Below, piece after piece: positions 9,299-17,583 of a stretch of 62,570 nt of DNA (its first letter is position 1; every line of letters starts with the position of its first letter). This stretch comes from Hyphomicrobiales bacterium (GTDB lineage Bacteria > Pseudomonadota > Alphaproteobacteria > Rhizobiales > Beijerinckiaceae), in the NCBI GenBank assembly GCA_947455995.1, contig CANGQA010000007.1:1-62570 (forward strand), read 5' to 3'. Both the position numbers and the translations under genes were made by a program. Below the pieces are notes generated by a model, which did not search any database, was not told where the DNA came from, and worked only from the letters and a program-made list of their open reading frames with translations.

Positions 9299-10168
9299 AT
9301 GAAAACCTTCAAGCTCATTGCTGCTGCCGCACTTGTGTCAGGCTTTTTGGGTGGGGTCGCCCAGGCGCAGCACGCACATGAATTGGCGATACCGCCACGC
9401 AACGAATGGTCCTTTGCCGGACCTTTCGGCAAGTTCGACAAGACCCAGCTGCAGCGCGGTTTCAAAGTTTACAAGGAAGTGTGCGCAAATTGCCACTCGA
9501 TCAACCTCCTTGCCTTCCGCAACCTTGGTGAAGCTGGTGGTCCTGGCTTCTCGCAAGGTCAGGTAAAAGCGCTTGCATCGACCTTCAAAATCAAGGACGG
9601 CCCCAATGATGCGGGCGACATGTTCGAGCGTGAAGGCCGTCCAGCCGATCGTTGGCCCTCTCCGTTCCCCAACAAGCAGGCTGCAGCTGCGGCCAATGGC
9701 GGGGCGCTGCCTCCTGATTTCTCCGTGATTGCCAAGGCACGTACCTATCCCCGTGATTTCCCCTGGTTCCTTGTCGACATGTTCACCCAGTATCAGGAAC
9801 ATGGTGTCGATTACATCACGGCTTTGCTGCTCGGCTACAGCGATGACACGCATGGCGTGGAAGTGCCGGCCGGCAAATATTACAACACCTATTTCCCTGG
9901 CAATATTATTTCGATGCCTAAGCCGTTGAATGATGGGCAAGTGGAATATATCAAGGGTGCAGATGGCCGTTCCCAGGTTCCCGAGACAGTTGAGCAATAC
10001 AGCAAGGACGTATCGGCCTTCCTGATGTGGGCTGCAGAGCCCCAGCTTGAAAAGCGCAAGGAAACGGGCTTCAAGGCCATTGCTTTCCTGATCGTGCTGG
10101 CTGGCCTTCTCTATTTCACAAAGAAAAAGATTTGGGCGCGCATCGAAGATCATCACTCTCAGGCTTGA
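9299..10168 (+). CDS. petC: cytochrome c1 subunit of the bc1 complex
   Basis: 289 residues. An N-terminal signal peptide (MKTFKLIAAAALVSGF, Ala-rich, ending near AQAQ) precedes the mature protein. The c-type haem site CANCH is at 62-66 and the likely axial methionine is M206 in ISMPKPL. A C-terminal hydrophobic helix (AIAFLIVLAGLLYF) anchors it to the inner membrane. It passes electrons from the Rieske protein to soluble or membrane cytochrome c. The ATG at 9299 has GGGG 8 bases upstream; another in-frame ATG at 9293 is too close to it. Last gene of the operon, followed by a strong terminator. Confidence 0.97.
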   Translation: MKTFKLIAAAALVSGFLGGVAQAQHAHELAIPPRNEWSFAGPFGKFDKTQLQRGFKVYKEVCANCHSINLLAFRNLGEAGGPGFSQGQVKALASTFKIKDGPNDAGDMFEREGRPADRWPSPFPNKQAAAAANGGALPPDFSVIAKARTYPRDFPWFLVDMFTQYQEHGVDYITALLLGYSDDTHGVEVPAGKYYNTYFPGNIISMPKPLNDGQVEYIKGADGRSQVPETVEQYSKDVSAFLMWAAEPQLEKRKETGFKAIAFLIVLAGLLYFTKKKIWARIEDHHSQA

Positions 10169-10194
10169 TCTTGCGGCGATCATCGGATGTTATC

Positions 10195-10221
10195 AAAGGC
10201 TCCCTGACGGGAGCCTTTTTT
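10195..10221 (+). terminator. Rho-independent terminator of petABC
   Basis: AAAGGCTCCC and GGGAGCCTTT form a perfect 10-bp stem with a TGAC loop, followed by a T-run to 10221. It starts 27 bp after the petC stop and insulates the operon from mtnP. Confidence 0.9.
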
Positions 10222-10318
10222 GTTGATCGAGGGTTCAAAAATAGGGTTGGCTTGCTACGCAGATTGTGCGTGTGTGTCACGTCTGGATTTGATCCGGTGG
10301 CGGATGGATGGTGGAACA

Positions 10319-11194
10319 ATGACTTCGGGTAGGGCGGTCTTGGGCATTATTGGCGGGAGCGGCATTTATGATTTGCCCGGTCTGTCGGACAAGCGCACGG
10401 AAATGGTCAGCTCGCCTTGGGGAGAGCCATCCAGTGTGCTGCATCGTGGGCGGATCGGTGATACGGACATCGTGTTTCTGCCCCGTCATGGCGAGGGGCA
10501 TCGTTTCTCGCCCTCACAGATCAATTACCGCGCCAATATCGACGTGATGAAACGGGCGGGGGTGACTGATCTGGTGTCGCTGTCGGCCTGCGGATCCTTC
10601 CGCGAGGATTTGCCTCCCGGCATGGTTGTGCTGGTCGACCAGTTTGTCGATCTGACACGGCGGCGCGAGAGCTCGTTCTTTGGTTCTGGCTGTGTGGCGC
10701 ATGTGTCGCTGGCGCATCCGGTGGGACCGGCATTGTCCGCCCGCCTGCAAGCGGCGGCTGCGGCCGAACAGGTGCCGGTTCATGTCGGGGGCACGTATGT
10801 CTGTATCGAGGGTCCACAATTTTCAACGCTTGCAGAATCCGGGCTCTATCGCGCGCAGGGCTTTGACGTGATCGGCATGACGGCGATGCCCGAAGCCAAA
10901 TTGGCCCGCGAGGCCGAGATGACCTACGCCATTCTGGCGCTTGTGACCGATTTTGATTGCTGGCATCCCGATCATGATGCCGTTGATGTCGCCTCCGTGC
11001 TGTCGGTGATGAAAAGCAATATCGATAAAGCGCGCAAGATCGTCGGGCGGTTGGCCAAAGATTTTCCGTCCATGCGCGAGGCCTGTCCTGTCGGGAGCCA
11101 TCACGCGCTCGATCATGCCATCATGACCGCTCCCGATGCCCGTGATCCGGTCTTGCTTGCCAGGCTTGATGCCGTGGCAGGGCGAGTGCTCTGA
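10319..11194 (+). CDS. mtnP: S-methyl-5'-thioadenosine phosphorylase
   Basis: 291 residues. It splits methylthioadenosine with phosphate into adenine and methylthioribose-1-phosphate in methionine salvage. The family motifs are IIGGSGIYD near the N-terminus, [19 protein letters not shown] in the phosphate/ribose site, [17 protein letters not shown], and TDFDCW, which corresponds to the adenine-recognising aspartates of MTAP-type enzymes. The ATG at 10319 places the conserved N-terminus correctly; upstream in-frame starts add unrelated sequence overlapping the pet terminator. apt follows 49 bp downstream, which would recycle the released adenine. Confidence 0.95.
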   Translation: MTSGRAVLGIIGGSGIYDLPGLSDKRTEMVSSPWGEPSSVLHRGRIGDTDIVFLPRHGEGHRFSPSQINYRANIDVMKRAGVTDLVSLSACGSFREDLPPGMVVLVDQFVDLTRRRESSFFGSGCVAHVSLAHPVGPALSARLQAAAAAEQVPVHVGGTYVCIEGPQFSTLAESGLYRAQGFDVIGMTAMPEAKLAREAEMTYAILALVTDFDCWHPDHDAVDVASVLSVMKSNIDKARKIVGRLAKDFPSMREACPVGSHHALDHAIMTAPDARDPVLLARLDAVAGRVL

Positions 11195-11243
11195 GGGGTT
11201 TTTGCTGCTACCCTGTTATGTCCCGTCAACCGTGAAGGCCATC

Positions 11244-11789
11244 ATGAACGCTGATCGTAATCCTCCCTTGTCAGATTCCGTGCGCACGATCAGAGATTAT
11301 CCAAAGCCCGGTATCCTGTTCCGCGACATTACCACCTTGCTGGGCGAACCCCGGGCGTTCAGACGTGCGGTGGATGAACTGGTACAACCGTTTTCCGGGA
11401 GTAAAATCGACAAGGTCGCTGGCATGGAAGCGCGCGGCTTTATTCTGGGCGGGGCGGTGGCACACCAGCTCTCGGCTGGTTTCATCCCCATCCGTAAAAA
11501 AGGCAAATTGCCGCATGCCACCGTATCGATTGCCTATTCGCTCGAATATGGCATCGACGAGATGGAAATCCACGAGGATGCACTGGTCAAAGGCGAAAGG
11601 GTTATTCTTGTCGATGATCTGATTGCCACAGGGGGAACGGCCACCGCCGCAGTGAAATTGCTGCAGCGTCTGGGTGCCGAAGTGGTGGCTGCCGTCTTTG
11701 TCATTGACCTCCCCGATCTGGGTGGTGCTGCCAAAGTGCGTGATTTGGGCGTCCCTGTCCTGAGCTTGATGGCTTTCGAGGGGCACTGA
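11244..11789 (+). CDS. apt: adenine phosphoribosyltransferase
   Basis: 181 residues, the family length. It converts adenine and PRPP to AMP. The signatures are [16 protein letters not shown] near the N-terminus, [12 protein letters not shown], and the PRPP-binding loop [16 protein letters not shown]. The ATG at 11244 is preceded by GAAGG. Its place 49 bp after mtnP makes functional sense because MtnP releases adenine. The two are probably one transcript. Confidence 0.96.
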   Translation: MNADRNPPLSDSVRTIRDYPKPGILFRDITTLLGEPRAFRRAVDELVQPFSGSKIDKVAGMEARGFILGGAVAHQLSAGFIPIRKKGKLPHATVSIAYSLEYGIDEMEIHEDALVKGERVILVDDLIATGGTATAAVKLLQRLGAEVVAAVFVIDLPDLGGAAKVRDLGVPVLSLMAFEGH

Positions 11790-11883
11790 TGCTTTTTTGG
11801 AGGGTGTCATCCCGCTTGTTTCGTTCTAAAGTCTGACTTGATAACATCGAGGCAATGAAGCCTAAGACTGAGGGAGAGACGAT

Positions 11884-12648
11884 ATGATTGAAGATCTGAA
11901 GGGCAAGGTTGTGCTGGTGACCGGTGGTTCGACCGGTATCGGTGCTGAAGTGGCCAAGGAATTTGCTGCCAATGGCGCAAAGGTCATGGTTCATTACAAT
12001 GCCAGTGAGTCCGATGCCAAGGCTGTTGTCGATGCGATCACCGCCAAAGGCGGCGTGGCACAAATGGTCAAAGGTGATGTGATCGACCGCAGCCAGCCCA
12101 AAAAAATTGTTGATGCGACCGTGAAGGCCTTTGGCCGGATCGACGTGCTGATCAACAATGCAGGCGGCATGCTCGGCCGTAAGCCATTGGCCGAATTGAC
12201 CGATGAACAATATGACAAAGTGATGGATTTGAACGCATGGTCCGTGATGGCCTTCACGCGTGAAGTGGCTCCGATCATGCGCAAGCAGGGCGGTGGCAAC
12301 ATCATCAACACCACTTCGATCGCCGCTCGCAATGGCGGTGGCGGCGGCGCGGTCCTGTATGCAGCCTCGAAAGGCTTTGTCTCGACATGGACGCGCGGCA
12401 TGTCCAAAGAATTGTGGGCCGATAAAATCCGTGTCAATGCCGTGGCACCGGGAGTAATTACCACCCCGTTCCATGAGCGTTATTCCAATGCCCAGCAGAT
12501 GGAAGCGATGCGTGCGACTGTGCCGATGGGCTATCTGGCGGAAGCGCACGAATGCGTCGGTGCTTTCCTGTTCCTTGCCTCCGATAAACTCTCGGGCTAC
12601 ATGATCGGTCAGGTGATGGAAGTGAATGGTGGCCAGTTGATGCCATAA
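11884..12648 (+). CDS. short-chain dehydrogenase/reductase (SDR)
   Basis: 254 residues with a classical SDR fold: cofactor motif TGGSTGIG at 13-20, NNAG at 91-94, and catalytic Ser145, Tyr159 and Lys163 (YAASK). VNAVAPGVITTPF follows, and the C-terminus has the usual SGYMIGQVMEVNGGQ. The basic residue pattern after the first strand (VHYNASES) suggests NADP(H), but this is a weak inference. Substrate is unknown; similar sequences are labelled glucose dehydrogenase or 3-oxoacyl-ACP reductase without proof. A good GAGGGAGAG site precedes the ATG. Transcribed alone, ending at the terminator at 12669. Confidence 0.88.
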   Translation: MIEDLKGKVVLVTGGSTGIGAEVAKEFAANGAKVMVHYNASESDAKAVVDAITAKGGVAQMVKGDVIDRSQPKKIVDATVKAFGRIDVLINNAGGMLGRKPLAELTDEQYDKVMDLNAWSVMAFTREVAPIMRKQGGGNIINTTSIAARNGGGGGAVLYAASKGFVSTWTRGMSKELWADKIRVNAVAPGVITTPFHERYSNAQQMEAMRATVPMGYLAEAHECVGAFLFLASDKLSGYMIGQVMEVNGGQLMP

Positions 12649-12668
12649 GGCCAGCAGGCTCTACAATG

Positions 12669-12695
12669 AAAACGGCCCTCGCGGGCCGTTTTTTT
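12669..12695 (+). terminator. Rho-independent terminator after the SDR gene
   Basis: AAAACGGCCC and GGGCCGTTTT flank a TCGC loop, followed by a T-run to 12695. It faces the plus strand and separates the SDR gene from the convergent MaoC-like genes. Confidence 0.88.
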
Positions 12696-12730
12696 GTATT
12701 TGCTGGTCGTTTATGCCTTTTGCCCGCCCT

Positions 12731-13207
12731 TTAGGGCCGTCTTTCACGCAGCACGGTGGCGGAAAATTCAAAGACCGTGACACCGTTCTGGTTGACGGCC
12801 CAATTGTCGCTCGACACAACACCCCAGCGCGGGCGGTGCTCTGACACGCGTTTTGCCGTGATTTTTGAGCCATAACTCAAGCGATCGCCCACATAGACCG
12901 GTTTGATCCATTTGAGGTTTTTGAAGCCCAGGCCCGGGCCCAACTCTGCAGTGGCCTCGCCGCGTTGCTGTGCTGCAACTTGCTGCTTCTGGTGATATTC
13001 CACGTAGAGCTTCATCCAGATCGAGGCGGTATGCCAGCCCGAGGCGCAGAGCGCGCCGAAATGTGAGGCCTTGGCAGCCTCGTGATCGAGATGGAAGCTT
13101 TGCGGATCAAAAGCAGTTGCAAAGCGGATAATGTGTTCTTCGCTGAAGGTGAAGGAGCCATAAAGCTCCTCGGTGCCGATTTCGATGTCCTCATAATAGA
13201 CGCTCAT
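12731..13207 (-). CDS. MaoC-like hotdog dehydratase (second of a pair)
   Basis: 158 residues of the MaoC/hotdog family, which hydrates or dehydrates acyl-CoA thioesters. The motif FATAFDPQSFHLDHEAAKAS contains the catalytic Asp/His pair of R-hydratases (DPxxxHxD), followed by GALCASGWHTASI and the strand segment LKWIKPVYVGDRL. Its ATG overlaps the stop of the paralogue upstream (ATGA). The pair may form a heterodimer, as reported for other duplicated MaoC genes; that is inference. Substrate is unknown. Confidence 0.87.
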   Translation of the reverse strand: MSVYYEDIEIGTEELYGSFTFSEEHIIRFATAFDPQSFHLDHEAAKASHFGALCASGWHTASIWMKLYVEYHQKQQVAAQQRGEATAELGPGLGFKNLKWIKPVYVGDRLSYGSKITAKRVSEHRPRWGVVSSDNWAVNQNGVTVFEFSATVLRERRP

Positions 13208-13665
13208 GCTTCGGCTCCCTTATCTCGCAGGCCGAACATGATGGCATTGCGCTGATCCAGCACGACATCACCATTCTGATTGAGCATTTCGAAATGGAAA
13301 GACACAAACCCGCGGTCCGGCTTGGATTGCGAGGCGCGGGCTGAAACGACAGTGTGGCGCATCGAGAGCACATCACCGGGATAGACAGGCTTTAGCCAGC
13401 GCACCTCGTCCACGCCCGGCGCACCCATGCACGAGGTCTTCGATAGAAAGCCGTCTGTCAGCATCCGCATCATCATACAGCAGCTGTGCCAGCCGGAGGC
13501 GGCAAGGCCGCCCAGCAGGCTCCTGTGTGCCGCCTCGGCATCAAGGTGCATGGGTTGGGGGTCGTATTCGGAGGCATAGGCACGGATTTCATCCAAGGTC
13601 ACGACGTAACGGCCATAGGTCATGGCGGTTCCGGGCTTGAAATCCTCAAAAGTCAGACGCGGCAT
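13204..13665 (-). CDS. MaoC-like hotdog dehydratase (first of a pair)
   Basis: 153 residues, paralogous to the gene that follows it. YASEYDPQPMHLDAEAAHRS carries the DPxxxHxD catalytic signature, then GGLAASGWHSCCMMMRML and EVRWLKPVYPGDVL. AGGAG lies before the ATG at 13665. Such pairs occur commonly in alphaproteobacteria with ill-defined acyl-CoA substrates. It starts 22 bp after ychF ends, so it may share that transcript. Confidence 0.88.
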   Translation of the reverse strand: MPRLTFEDFKPGTAMTYGRYVVTLDEIRAYASEYDPQPMHLDAEAAHRSLLGGLAASGWHSCCMMMRMLTDGFLSKTSCMGAPGVDEVRWLKPVYPGDVLSMRHTVVSARASQSKPDRGFVSFHFEMLNQNGDVVLDQRNAIMFGLRDKGAEA

Positions 13666-13686
13666 TCTCTGCGGCTCCTGTTCGGA

Positions 13687-14784
13687 TCAATTGTTGAAGC
13701 GGAAGTGAAGCACATCCCCGTCCGCAACAACATAGTCTTTTCCTTCGAGACGGAATTTTCCAGCCTCGCGCGCACCTGCTTCGCCTTTGTGGTTCACATA
13801 ATCGGCATAAGAAATGGTTTCGGAACGGATAAAGCCCTTTTCAAAGTCGGTATGGATCACACCGGCTGCAGCAGGGGCTTTGGTGCCTTTGATAATGGTC
13901 CAGGCACGGGCCTCTTTCGGGCCGACGGTGAAATAGGTCACCAGATCCAGTAATTCATACCCTGCACGGATCACGCGGTTCAGACCCGGCTCGTCAAGAC
14001 CGACGGCATCAAGATAGTCTTTTTGGTCCTCAAGCGCCATAATCGCGATCTCGCTCTCGATCTGGGCAGACACAACCACGGCGCGGGCGCCTTCCTTTTT
14101 TGCATGCTCCATCACGCGGGCCGAGAAGCTGTTGCCATCATGAGCAGAGGCTTCCTCGACATTGCAGACATAGAGAACAGGCTTGGAGGTCAGCAAATTC
14201 AGCATCCCGAAGGCACGCTCTTCCTCGGTCTTGCGTTCAACCAGACGGGCAGGCTTGCCTTCATGCAACAAAGTCAGACAGCGCTGGATCAGATCCAGCT
14301 GCTCTTTCGCGTCCTTGTCGCCGGTCTTGGCTTTCTTTTCGAGGGCGTTGACCCGTTTTTCAAGACTATCGAGGTCGGCCAACATCAATTCGGTTTCGAT
14401 GGTCTCGATATCGGCGAGTGGATCGATTTTGCCTTCGACATGCGTAATGTCTCCATCTTCGAAACAGCGCACCACATGGGCGATGGCATCGACCTCGCGG
14501 ATATTGGCCAGAAATTGATTGCCCAGACCCTCACCCTTGGAGGCCCCGCGGACAATGCCGGCAATATCGACAAAGGTGATGCGGGTCGGAATGATCTCTT
14601 TGGATCCGGCAATGGCCACCAGCTGATCCAGACGCGGATCAGGAACCGCAACATCGCCGACATTCGGCTCGATGGTGCAGAACGGGTAATTGGCCGCCTG
14701 TGCGGCTGCTGTCTGGGTCAGCGCATTGAACAAGGTGGACTTGCCAACATTGGGCAGGCCGACAATTCCGCATTTGAATCCCAT
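13687..14784 (-). CDS. ychF: redox-regulated ATPase YchF (OLA1 family)
   Basis: 365 residues. An Obg-family P-loop protein that hydrolyses ATP rather than GTP and binds ribosomes. The P-loop is GLPNVGKST near residue 8, and the family's unusual G4 motif is NVEE (in YVCNVEEAS) in place of NKxD. The C-terminal TGS-like domain (about 280-365) ends in GKDYVVADGDVLHFRFNN. AAGGCGAG precedes the ATG. The order pth-ychF is common in proteobacteria. Confidence 0.97.
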   Translation of the reverse strand: MGFKCGIVGLPNVGKSTLFNALTQTAAAQAANYPFCTIEPNVGDVAVPDPRLDQLVAIAGSKEIIPTRITFVDIAGIVRGASKGEGLGNQFLANIREVDAIAHVVRCFEDGDITHVEGKIDPLADIETIETELMLADLDSLEKRVNALEKKAKTGDKDAKEQLDLIQRCLTLLHEGKPARLVERKTEEERAFGMLNLLTSKPVLYVCNVEEASAHDGNSFSARVMEHAKKEGARAVVVSAQIESEIAIMALEDQKDYLDAVGLDEPGLNRVIRAGYELLDLVTYFTVGPKEARAWTIIKGTKAPAAAGVIHTDFEKGFIRSETISYADYVNHKGEAGAREAGKFRLEGKDYVVADGDVLHFRFNN

Positions 14785-14871
14785 GACACACTCGCCTTTA
14801 TCGTTTGTTTGAACTGTCTATCCAGTTGTGGTGATCTTTTGCTGTCGATTGCCGCAAAAGGCAAGTTTTGG

Positions 14872-15438
14872 TTAGCCCATCGCGGCATTGACCTTGCTTT
14901 GATAGTCCGCATCTGCCTTGTCTATCAGCAGCGGGGCATTGTCGGCCAGAGCACGGCACAGGTCTTCTACGCCCTGATGTTCATCCTTGGCAAAATTGCT
15001 TAACACCCAACCATACACCAGTGATTTATCGCCCGGATGGCCGATACCGATCCGGGTCCGGCGATAATCATTGCCGCAAATGCTGCTGATGGACCGCAAT
15101 CCGTTGTGGCCGGCATTCCCGCCCCCTGTTTTGACACGTACGACACCGGGTTCAAGATCCAGCTCGTCATGAAAAATCACAACATCATTCAGATCGATCT
15201 TGAAAAACCTGATCGCCTCATTGACCGACTGGCCCGACAGATTCATGAAGGTTTCGGGCTTGAGCAGAACAGCGCGGTCGGTGCCGAGGGTCACTTCGGT
15301 TGTCAGGCCGGAAAACTTCTTTTTCCAAGGTGGCGCACGACATTGGCGCGCGAGCTGGTCCATCGCCATAAAACCGATATTGTGACGGTTGCCCGCATAT
15401 TGCGAACCGGGATTGCCCAAGCCGACAAACAGCTGCAT
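14872..15438 (-). CDS. pth: peptidyl-tRNA hydrolase
   Basis: 188 residues. It releases tRNA from prematurely dropped peptidyl-tRNA. Active-site residues are visible: Asn9 (GLGNPG), His19 (RHNIGF) and the conserved aspartate in FHDELDLEPG, with GGGNAGHNGLRS after it. It lies 87 bp before ychF and 90 bp after rplY on the same strand; a weak terminator hairpin lies in the second gap, so part of its transcription may come from rplY read-through. Confidence 0.97.
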   Translation of the reverse strand: MQLFVGLGNPGSQYAGNRHNIGFMAMDQLARQCRAPPWKKKFSGLTTEVTLGTDRAVLLKPETFMNLSGQSVNEAIRFFKIDLNDVVIFHDELDLEPGVVRVKTGGGNAGHNGLRSISSICGNDYRRTRIGIGHPGDKSLVYGWVLSNFAKDEHQGVEDLCRALADNAPLLIDKADADYQSKVNAAMG

Positions 15439-15469
15439 TTTGTATTCGTGCCCTGATCGGTGGAGAGAT

Positions 15470-15506
15470 AAAAAAACGCGCCACAGGAGAACCCGCAGCG
15501 CGCTTT
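15470..15506 (-). terminator. possible Rho-independent terminator after rplY
   Basis: On the minus strand, GC-rich arms of five bases (CGCGC) close a 16-base loop and are followed by seven T's. The stem is short, so it may act as a partial terminator between rplY and pth. Confidence 0.45.
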
Positions 15507-15528
15507 AGGACAGCAAACGCTTGTGAGC

Positions 15529-16149
15529 TTACTTCTTGCCAGCAGGTTTTGCAGCTGCAGCAGGAGTAGGCTCGTCCTTCATGCCCGCAGAAGCGACCAC
15601 GGTGACCAGCGTGAAATCGGACTTGTCGACCGGCAAGCAACCTTCCGGCATCTTGATGGTCGAGATATGGATCGAGTGGTTGATTTCCACGCCGGTCAAA
15701 TCGACATCCAAAGAACTTGGAATCGCATCGGGTGGAACCATCATCAACACCGAATGTTCAACAATGTTGACCGCACCACCGCGCTTCACGCCGGGCGATG
15801 CATCTTGATTGAGAACATGAACAGGCACTTCCACGCGAATTTTCTGGCCGGCTTTCAGGCGCAGAAAATCGATATGCATGGGCAGATCCTTCACAGGATC
15901 CATCTGGTAATCACGCGGAATGGCGCGGATCTTATGTCCATCGAGATCGATTTCAAACAGCGTGGTCAGGAAGTGGCCAGCGAAAATCAATTTCTGGGCT
16001 TGATTGTAATCGAGGGAGATCGGCTGAGGTGCTTCGCCACCACCGTAAATCACGGCTGGAATACGACCGGCGCGCCGAACCGCACGAGCGGCCCCCTTGC
16101 CGCCTTGTGCACGCGCCGAAGCCTGAAGCTGCTTTGTTGCAGATGACAT
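15529..16149 (-). CDS. rplY: 50S ribosomal protein bL25, CTC (general stress) form
   Basis: 206 residues: an N-terminal L25 domain that binds 5S rRNA plus the CTC-type C-terminal beta domain, about twice the length of the short E. coli L25. The N-terminus (ASARAQGGKGAARAVRRAGR followed by IPAVIYGGGEAP) is diagnostic. The tail is Ala/Pro/Lys-rich (TPAAAAKPAGKK), probably disordered. AAAAGGAAAA precedes the ATG. pth follows, the usual pairing. The 170-bp leader contains a GC-rich dyad near 16184-16197. Confidence 0.96.
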   Translation of the reverse strand: MSSATKQLQASARAQGGKGAARAVRRAGRIPAVIYGGGEAPQPISLDYNQAQKLIFAGHFLTTLFEIDLDGHKIRAIPRDYQMDPVKDLPMHIDFLRLKAGQKIRVEVPVHVLNQDASPGVKRGGAVNIVEHSVLMMVPPDAIPSSLDVDLTGVEINHSIHISTIKMPEGCLPVDKSDFTLVTVVASAGMKDEPTPAAAAKPAGKK

Positions 16150-16320
16150 CGGTTTTTTCCTTTTAATAACAACAGCTCATCTGGGCCCTGAACAGGGCTT
16201 GCCATGACTGCTTTCACGAATTGCGCTCGTGCCTCCAAGGGTGTCTGCCGAGCGTGAGCGTGTGTTAGCCGAAAAACACAAGAAACACAACCGTTACAGC
16301 CATTTTTAGGCAGTCTTGTC

Positions 16321-16713
16321 CTATTTGAACAAAGCTGCAATGGCGGCCAGCACCCATGCGCCGATCAAAAGCGTGCCGCCGATCGGGGCGATCATCGGGA
16401 TTGTTGCCGCGGCATGGACGATTGCCCACTCGCTCATCGGGGCAAAAGCCCGCACGGCAATCCCACCTGAAAAGAGCCAAGCCCCGGCCCAGACGGTCAT
16501 TGCGCAGAACAGGCCCAATTTGGGACGGATCAGGCCGGTGCGTGTCATGGCCAGCATCGCCAGTACTGCCGGAGCGCTGACCATGGCAATGGTGGCTGCC
16601 GATTCCAGTGATCGGCCCGGTGCGATATGGCTTGCTGCCGCCGCAAGTGCAACCCCGAAGGCGCCAAGCAGGCAGGACAAGAATGCCAGTAGACGCGCTG
16701 TGATCTGGCTCAT
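16321..16713 (-). CDS. DUF423 family membrane protein
   Basis: 130 residues with four predicted membrane helices. The C-terminal IAPIGGTLLIGAWVLAAIAAL is the DUF423/YgdD signature. Function is unknown. GGAG lies 8 bases before the ATG. It starts 17 bp after the engB stop, so it is probably transcribed with engB. It is followed by 170 bp before rplY with no obvious terminator. Confidence 0.83.
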   Translation of the reverse strand: MSQITARLLAFLSCLLGAFGVALAAAASHIAPGRSLESAATIAMVSAPAVLAMLAMTRTGLIRPKLGLFCAMTVWAGAWLFSGGIAVRAFAPMSEWAIVHAAATIPMIAPIGGTLLIGAWVLAAIAALFK

Positions 16714-16730
16714 ACGCGAGACTCCGGCTG

Positions 16731-17429
16731 TTAGATGGCGGGCAGGGGTTCGCCGCGCTCTTGAAGCAGTTTGGCGATATTGGCGCGCAGATCAGCCATG
16801 CCGTCGCCCGAACGGCTCGATGTCAGCAGCACTTCTGGAAAGGCGGCAGGGCGGCGGTGGATGGCTTCCATCGTCGTCTCTATACGGGCATCAATTTCCT
16901 GTTTTTTCAACATGTCTGATTTGGTGAGCACGATCTGGTAGGAGACGGCGGCGACGTCCAGTGTTTTCAAGATGTCATCATCGACCGGTTTGAAGCCATG
17001 GCGCGAATCGACCAGCACAAAAACCCGTGCCAGATTGGTGCGGCCCCGCAGATAATCATGAATCAAACGGTTCCAAGCCGCGACTTTTGCTTTCTCGACC
17101 GCCGCATAGCCATAGCCGGGCATATCGACCAAAGTCAGCCAGCCGCCGATATCGAAGAAAATCAGCTCTTGGGTGCGTCCGGGCGTATGCGAGGTGCGCG
17201 CCAGTGCATTGCGGTTGGTCAGCGCATTCACAAGGCTGGATTTGCCGACATTCGAACGGCCTGCAAAGGCCACTTCCATGCCCTTCATCGGCGGGAGGGC
17301 GTCGAGTTTGGCCGTTGCCCAGGTAAAATCAGCTTCACCGGCAAAAATCTTGCGTCCCGCTTCGATCAAAGCGGGAGGCAGATCGGTGCGGATGGCCGGT
17401 TTGTTTGTGTCGGGGCGCGAATTGCTCAT
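16731..17429 (-). CDS. engB: ribosome biogenesis GTP-binding protein YihA/YsxC
   Basis: 232 residues. An essential-type GTPase in 50S assembly. G1 is GRSNVGKSS, then TSHTPGRTQELIFF (G2), DMPGYGYA (G3) and LTKSDML (G4). The ATG at 17429 has AAGG and AGGC close upstream and gives a normal N-terminus; a longer frame from 17459 is less likely. It follows yidC, as often in alphaproteobacteria, across a 154-bp repeat-rich gap. Confidence 0.95.
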   Translation of the reverse strand: MSNSRPDTNKPAIRTDLPPALIEAGRKIFAGEADFTWATAKLDALPPMKGMEVAFAGRSNVGKSSLVNALTNRNALARTSHTPGRTQELIFFDIGGWLTLVDMPGYGYAAVEKAKVAAWNRLIHDYLRGRTNLARVFVLVDSRHGFKPVDDDILKTLDVAAVSYQIVLTKSDMLKKQEIDARIETTMEAIHRRPAAFPEVLLTSSRSGDGMADLRANIAKLLQERGEPLPAI

Positions 17430-17493
17430 TGCCTTACCTTTTATCTTTTCAGAACCCAAAGGCGAGGCCCCCGAAAAAAGGAGGCCTCAGGCT

Positions 17494-17534
17494 TTGTGCA
17501 AGCAGACTTTGCACAAGCAGTGTTGCACAAACAG
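17494..17534. repeat. three near-identical 12-mers between yidC and engB
   Basis: TTGTGCAAGCAG (17494), TTGCACAAGCAG (17509) and TTGCACAAACAG (17523) recur at 14-15 bp spacing. The first two also hold a perfect inverted pair, TTGTGCAA/TTGCACAA. A GAGGCC/GGCCTC dyad at 17464-17488 lies next to them, and CAAAAACAACC occurs twice at 17554-17579. Confidence 0.75.
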
Positions 17535-17583
17535 CCTAGCAAATTCAGCTGATCAAAAACAACCCAGCAAAAACAACCTTGGA

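Noticed and set aside
11701-12549. A 282-codon minus-strand frame opposite the SDR gene
   Set aside because: Shadow of the SDR coding sequence with no recognisable domain.
14023-15003. A 326-codon frame opposite ychF and pth
   Set aside because: Antisense to two firmly identified genes.
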